A stretch of DNA of 64,000 nucleotides from Stomoxys calcitrans (taxonomy: Eukaryota > Arthropoda > Insecta > Diptera > Muscidae): NCBI RefSeq assembly GCF_963082655.1, contig NC_081554.1, positions 48,201,169 through 48,265,168 of the forward strand. The letters are read 5' to 3'. Numbering within the stretch: the stretch's first letter is position 1; the number at the start of each line of letters is the position of its first letter. A program made the translations under genes and the position numbers. The notes under the pieces are model-generated. The model searched no databases and was not told the origin of the DNA. It saw only the letters and a program-made list of their open reading frames with translations. Below, piece after piece: positions 60,001 to 64,000 of the stretch.

Positions 60001-63000
60001 CTGCGGAATGCTTTGAAATTTTCTATATTCGAAAAAATGAAGGAGTTACAGCGTTTTTTAACTTAAAAAACGATTTTGAAAATTTTAGGTCCAAAATAAA
60101 ACTATTTTGAGGATTTTTTATAGAAAACTTAAGAGTATTGCAACAACCAGCACCATTATGGAAAGAGCTTTTCTTCAGGAATACAATGGTATTTTCAGAA
60201 TTACGGAGATCGAAAATCTGGGGAAGTTACAGCAATTTCGACCTAAAATGGACTTGTTTTTTACATATTTTGGACATCAATTATGCGATTTTGAGCTTGT
60301 TTTTTGAGGAATCAATACCGGAGTTGCGCTAAACATAATTTTTCGCCATTAACTTCAATGCTGCATGGCCAACTCAAAAAATTTTTTCTCATCAAAAATT
60401 TAAAATTTTGGAAAGGTTACCCCCTTTGCTAAAAAAATGGGAAAAAAATGAAATGTTACATTTTAAGGAATTTTGGTTATTTTACGATTCAGCTTCGAAT
60501 TTCGAACTGCGGAATGCTTTGAAATTTTCTATATTCGAAAAAATGAAGGAGTTACAGCGTTTTTAAACTTAAAAAACGATTTTGATAATATTGGGCCCAA
60601 AATAAATCGATTTTGAGGATTTTTTATAGAAATTCTGGCAGCATTGCTACACCCAGCACCATTAAGGAAACAGCTTTTCTTCAGGAATACAATGGTATTT
60701 TCAGAATTACGGAGATCGAAAATCTGAGGAAGTTACAGCAATTTCGACCTAAAATGGACTTGTTTTTTACATATTTTGGACATCAATTATGCGATTTTGA
60801 GCTTGTTTTTTGAGGAATCAATACCGGAGTTGCGCTAAACATAATTTTTCGCCATTAACTTCGATGCTGCATGGCCAACTCAAAAATTTTTTCTCATCAA
60901 AAATTGAAAATTTTGGAAAGGTTACCCCCTTTGCTAAAAAAAATGGGAAAAAAATGAAATGTTACATTTTAAGGAATTTTGGTTATTTTACGATTCAGCT
61001 TCGAATTTCGAACTGCGGAATGCTTTGAAATTTTCTATATTCGAAAAAATGAAGGAGTTACAGCGTTTTTTAACTTAAAAAACGATTTTGAAAATTTTAG
61101 GTCCAAAATAAAACTATTTTGAGGATTTTTTATAGAAAACTTAAGAGTATTGCAACAACCAGCACCATTATGGAAAGAGCTTTTCTTCAGGAATCCAATG
61201 GTGCTTTCAGAATTACGGAGATCGAAAATCTGGGGAAGTTACAGCAATTTCGACCTAAAATGGACTTGTTTTTTACATATTTTGGACATCAATTATGCGA
61301 TTTTGAGCTTGTTTTTTGAGGAATCAATACCGGAGTTGCGCTAAACATAATTTTTCGCCATTAACTTCGATGCTGCATGGCCAACTCAAAAATTTTTTCT
61401 CATCAAAAATTGAAAATTTTGGAAAGGTTACCCCCTTTGCTAAAAAAAATGGGAAAAAAATGAAATGTTACATTTTAAGGAATTTTGGTTATTTTACGAT
61501 TCAGCTTCGAATTTCGAACTGCGGAATGCTTTGAAATTTTCTATATTCGAAAAAATGAAGGAGTTACAGCGTTTTTTAACATAAAAAACGATTTTGATAA
61601 TATTGGGCCCAAAATAAAACTTTTTTAAGGATTTTTTATAGAAAACTTAGGAGCATTGCTACACCCAGCACCATTAAGGAAAGAGCTTTTCTTCAGGACT
61701 CCAATGGTGCTTTCAGAATTACGGAAATCGAAAATCTGAGGAAGTTACAGCAATTTCGACCTAAAATGGACTTGTTTTTTACATATTTTGGACATCAATT
61801 ATGCGATTTTTAGCTTGTTTTTTGAGGAATCCACACCGGAGTTGCGTTAAACATCATTTTTCGCCATAAAATTCAATGCTGCATGGCCAACACAAAACAA
61901 TTTTTCCCATCAAAAATTGAAAATTTTGGAAAGGTTACCCCCTTTGCTAAAAAAATGGGAAAAAAATGAAATGTTACATTTTAAGGAATTTTGGTTATTT
62001 TACGATTCAGCTTCGAATTTCGAACTGCGGAATGCTTTGAAATTTTCTATATTCGAAAAAATGAAGGAGTTACAGCGTTTTTAAACTTAAAAAACGATTT
62101 TGATAATATTGGGCCCAAAATAAATCGATTTTGAGGATTTTTTATAGAAATTCTGGCAGCATTGCTACACCCAGCACCATTAAGGAAACAGCTTTTCTTC
62201 AGGAATACAATGGTATTTTCAGAATTACGGAGATCGAAAATCTGAGGAAGTTACAGCAATTTCGACCTAAAATGGACTTGTTTTTTACATATTTTGGACA
62301 TCAATTATGCGATTTTGAGCTTGTTTTTTGAGGAATCAATACCGGAGTTGCGCTAAACATAATTTTTCGCCATTAACTTCGATGCTGCATGGCCAACTCA
62401 AAAATTTTTTCTCATCAAAAATTGAAAATTTTGGAAAGGTTACCCCCTTTGCTAAAAAAAATGGGAAAAAAATGAAATGTTACATTTTAAGGAATTTTGG
62501 TTATTTTACGATTCAGCTTCGAATTTCGAACTGCGGAATGCTTTGAAATTTTCTATATTCGAAAAAATGAAGGAGTTACAGCGTTTTTTAACTTAAAAAA
62601 CGATTTTGAAAATTTTAGGTCCAAAATAAAACTATTTTGAGGATTTTTTATAGAAAACTTAAGAGTATTGCAACAACCAGCACCATTATGGAAAGAGCTT
62701 TTCTTCAGGAATCCAATGGTGCTTTCAGAATTACGGAGATCGAAAATCTGGGGAAGTTACAGCAATTTCGACCTAAAATGGACTTGTTTTTTACATATTT
62801 TGGACATCAATTATGCGATTTTGAGCTTGTTTTTTGAGGAATCAATACCGGAGTTGCGCTAAACATAACTTTTCGCCATTAACTTCAATGCTGCATGGCC
62901 AACTCAAAAATTTTTTTCTCATCAAAAATTGAAAATTTTGGAAAGGTTACCCCCTTTGCTAAAAAAATGGGAAAAAAGTGAAATGTTACATTTTAAGGAA

Positions 63001-64000
63001 TTTTGGTTATTTTACGATTCAGCTTCGAATTTCGAACTGCGGAATGCTTTGAAATTTTCTATATTCGAAAAAATGAAGGAGTTACAGCGTTTTTTAACTT
63101 AAAAAACGATTTTGAAAATTTTAGGTCCAAAATAAAACTATTTTGAGGATTTTTTATAGAAAACTTAAGAGTATTGCAACAACCAGCACCATTATGGAAA
63201 GAGCTTTTCTTCAGGAATCCAATGGTGCTTTCAGAATTACGGAGATCGAAAATCTGAGGAAGTTACAGCAATTTCGACCTAAAATGGACTTGTTTTTTAC
63301 ATATTTTGGACATCAATTATGCGATTTTGAGCTTGTTTTTTGAGGAATCAACACCGGAGTTGCGCTAAACATAATTTTTCGCCATTAACTTCAATGCTGC
63401 ATGGCCAACTCAAAAAATTTTTTCTCATCAAAAATTGAAAATTTTGGAAAGGTTACCCCCTTTGCTAAAAAAATGGGAAAAAAATTAAATGTTACATTTT
63501 AAGGAATTTTGGTTATTTTACGATTCAGCTTCGAATTTCGAACTGCGGAATGCTTTGAAATTTTCTATATTCGAAAAAATGAAGGAGTTACAGCGTTTTT
63601 TAACTTAAAAAACGATTTTGATAATATTGGGCCCAAAATAAAACTATTTTGAGGATTTTTTATAGAAAACTTAGGAGCATTGCTACACCCAGCACCATTA
63701 AGGAAAGAGCTTTTCTTCAGGACTCCAATGGTGCTTTCAGAATTACGGAGATCGAAAATCTGGGGAAGTTACAGCAATTTCGACCTAAAATGGACTTGTT
63801 TTTTACATATTTTGGACATCAATTATGCGATTTTTAGCTTGTTTTTTGAGGAATCCACACCGGAGTTGCGTTAAACATCATTTTTCGCCATAAAATTCAA
63901 TGCTGCATGGCCAACACAAAACAATTTTTCCCATCAAAAATTGAAAATTTTGGAAAGGTTACCCCCTTTGCTAAAAAAATGGGAAAAAAATGAAATGTTA
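57071..64000 (+). repeat. 4,554-bp higher-order repeat (9 monomers)
   Basis: The monomer order from 57071 (L, N, K, K, L) is repeated from 61625 (L, N, K, K, L), an offset of 4,554 = 9 x 506. Shared class markers include the rare variant GAGGAATCCACACCGGAG with AACACAAAACAATTTTTCCC in the L monomers. The second copy runs to the window edge. Confidence 0.8.

Larger units (their letters stand above)
35938..64000 (+). repeat. ~506-bp satellite array, about 55 monomers
   Basis: Head-to-tail monomers of about 506 bases fill the last 28 kb and run off the window. Landmarks in every full monomer are GAGATCGAAAATCTG, CGACCTAAAATGGACTTG, CAATGCTGCATGGCCAACTC, CGATTCAGCTTCGAATTTCG and TTGAGGATTTTTTATAGAAA. 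Three main classes differ in one segment: N (AATTCTGGCAGCATTG), K (AACTTAAGAGTATTGCAACA) and L (AACTTAGGAGCATTGCTACA). Monomers near the left edge are most divergent or deleted. The 62-72-codon ORFs in each monomer overlap in two frames and differ by amino-acid changes between classes; 506 is not a multiple of three, so no long frame exists. I treat them as non-coding. Confidence 0.95.

Noticed and set aside
36823..63874. Dozens of 62-117-codon ORFs in the satellite
   Set aside because: They recur with the ~506-bp monomer, overlap in two frames, vary in amino acids between classes, and show no known domain. The repeat, not coding, explains them.
35938..64000. CRISPR-like array
   Set aside because: The repeats are directly adjacent 506-bp monomers without unique spacers, and the DNA is from an animal.

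Overview
The window is eukaryotic nuclear DNA from an insect, most likely a higher (calyptrate, muscid-type) fly. The evidence is an intron-rich gene encoding a TRPC-class channel very close to Drosophila Trpgamma, together with dispersed repeats, SINEs, mariner, piggyBac and Jockey-like elements of kinds I associate with fly genomes. The species assignment is inference. There are no operons, CRISPR arrays or rRNA genes.

Region 1 (about 1-21,230, plus strand) is one host gene, Trpgamma, split into at least 14 coding exons. Thirteen exons (1332-12097) chain with fully consistent splice phases and encode about 990 residues: ankyrin repeats, a TRPC-type zinc site, six membrane segments, the pore with LFW, the TRP box EWKFAR and a long C-terminal tail. 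A last exon (20982-21224) carries the stop. The first exon or exons lie upstream of the window or were not recognised, and one small exon is probably missing between 12097 and 20982, because the phases there do not match. The introns are swollen by transposable elements: dispersed repeats with internal ~153-bp tandem units, a mariner MITE, a Jockey-like retroelement relic, a tRNA-derived SINE, and a foldback mariner derivative. A 200-base assembly gap lies at 16768-16967.

Region 2 (about 21,230-35,940) is the presumed 3' UTR followed by intergenic DNA made of transposon debris: a small TIR element, retroelement 5' fragments, a dead mariner transposase (minus strand), a palindromic repeat arrangement, and a dead piggyBac transposase (minus strand) broken by two nested insertions. 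A ~493-bp direct duplication precedes the satellite.

Region 3 (about 35,938-64,000 and beyond the right edge) is a satellite array of about 55 head-to-tail monomers of ~506 bp. Several monomer classes (N, K and L, named here from one diagnostic segment) are arranged in higher-order repeats (4,554 bp = 9 monomers; ~1,645-bp and ~1,517-bp trimers). The short ORFs in every monomer are not credible genes. The array starts abruptly inside a truncated copy of the dispersed-repeat family. It is the most striking structure in the window.
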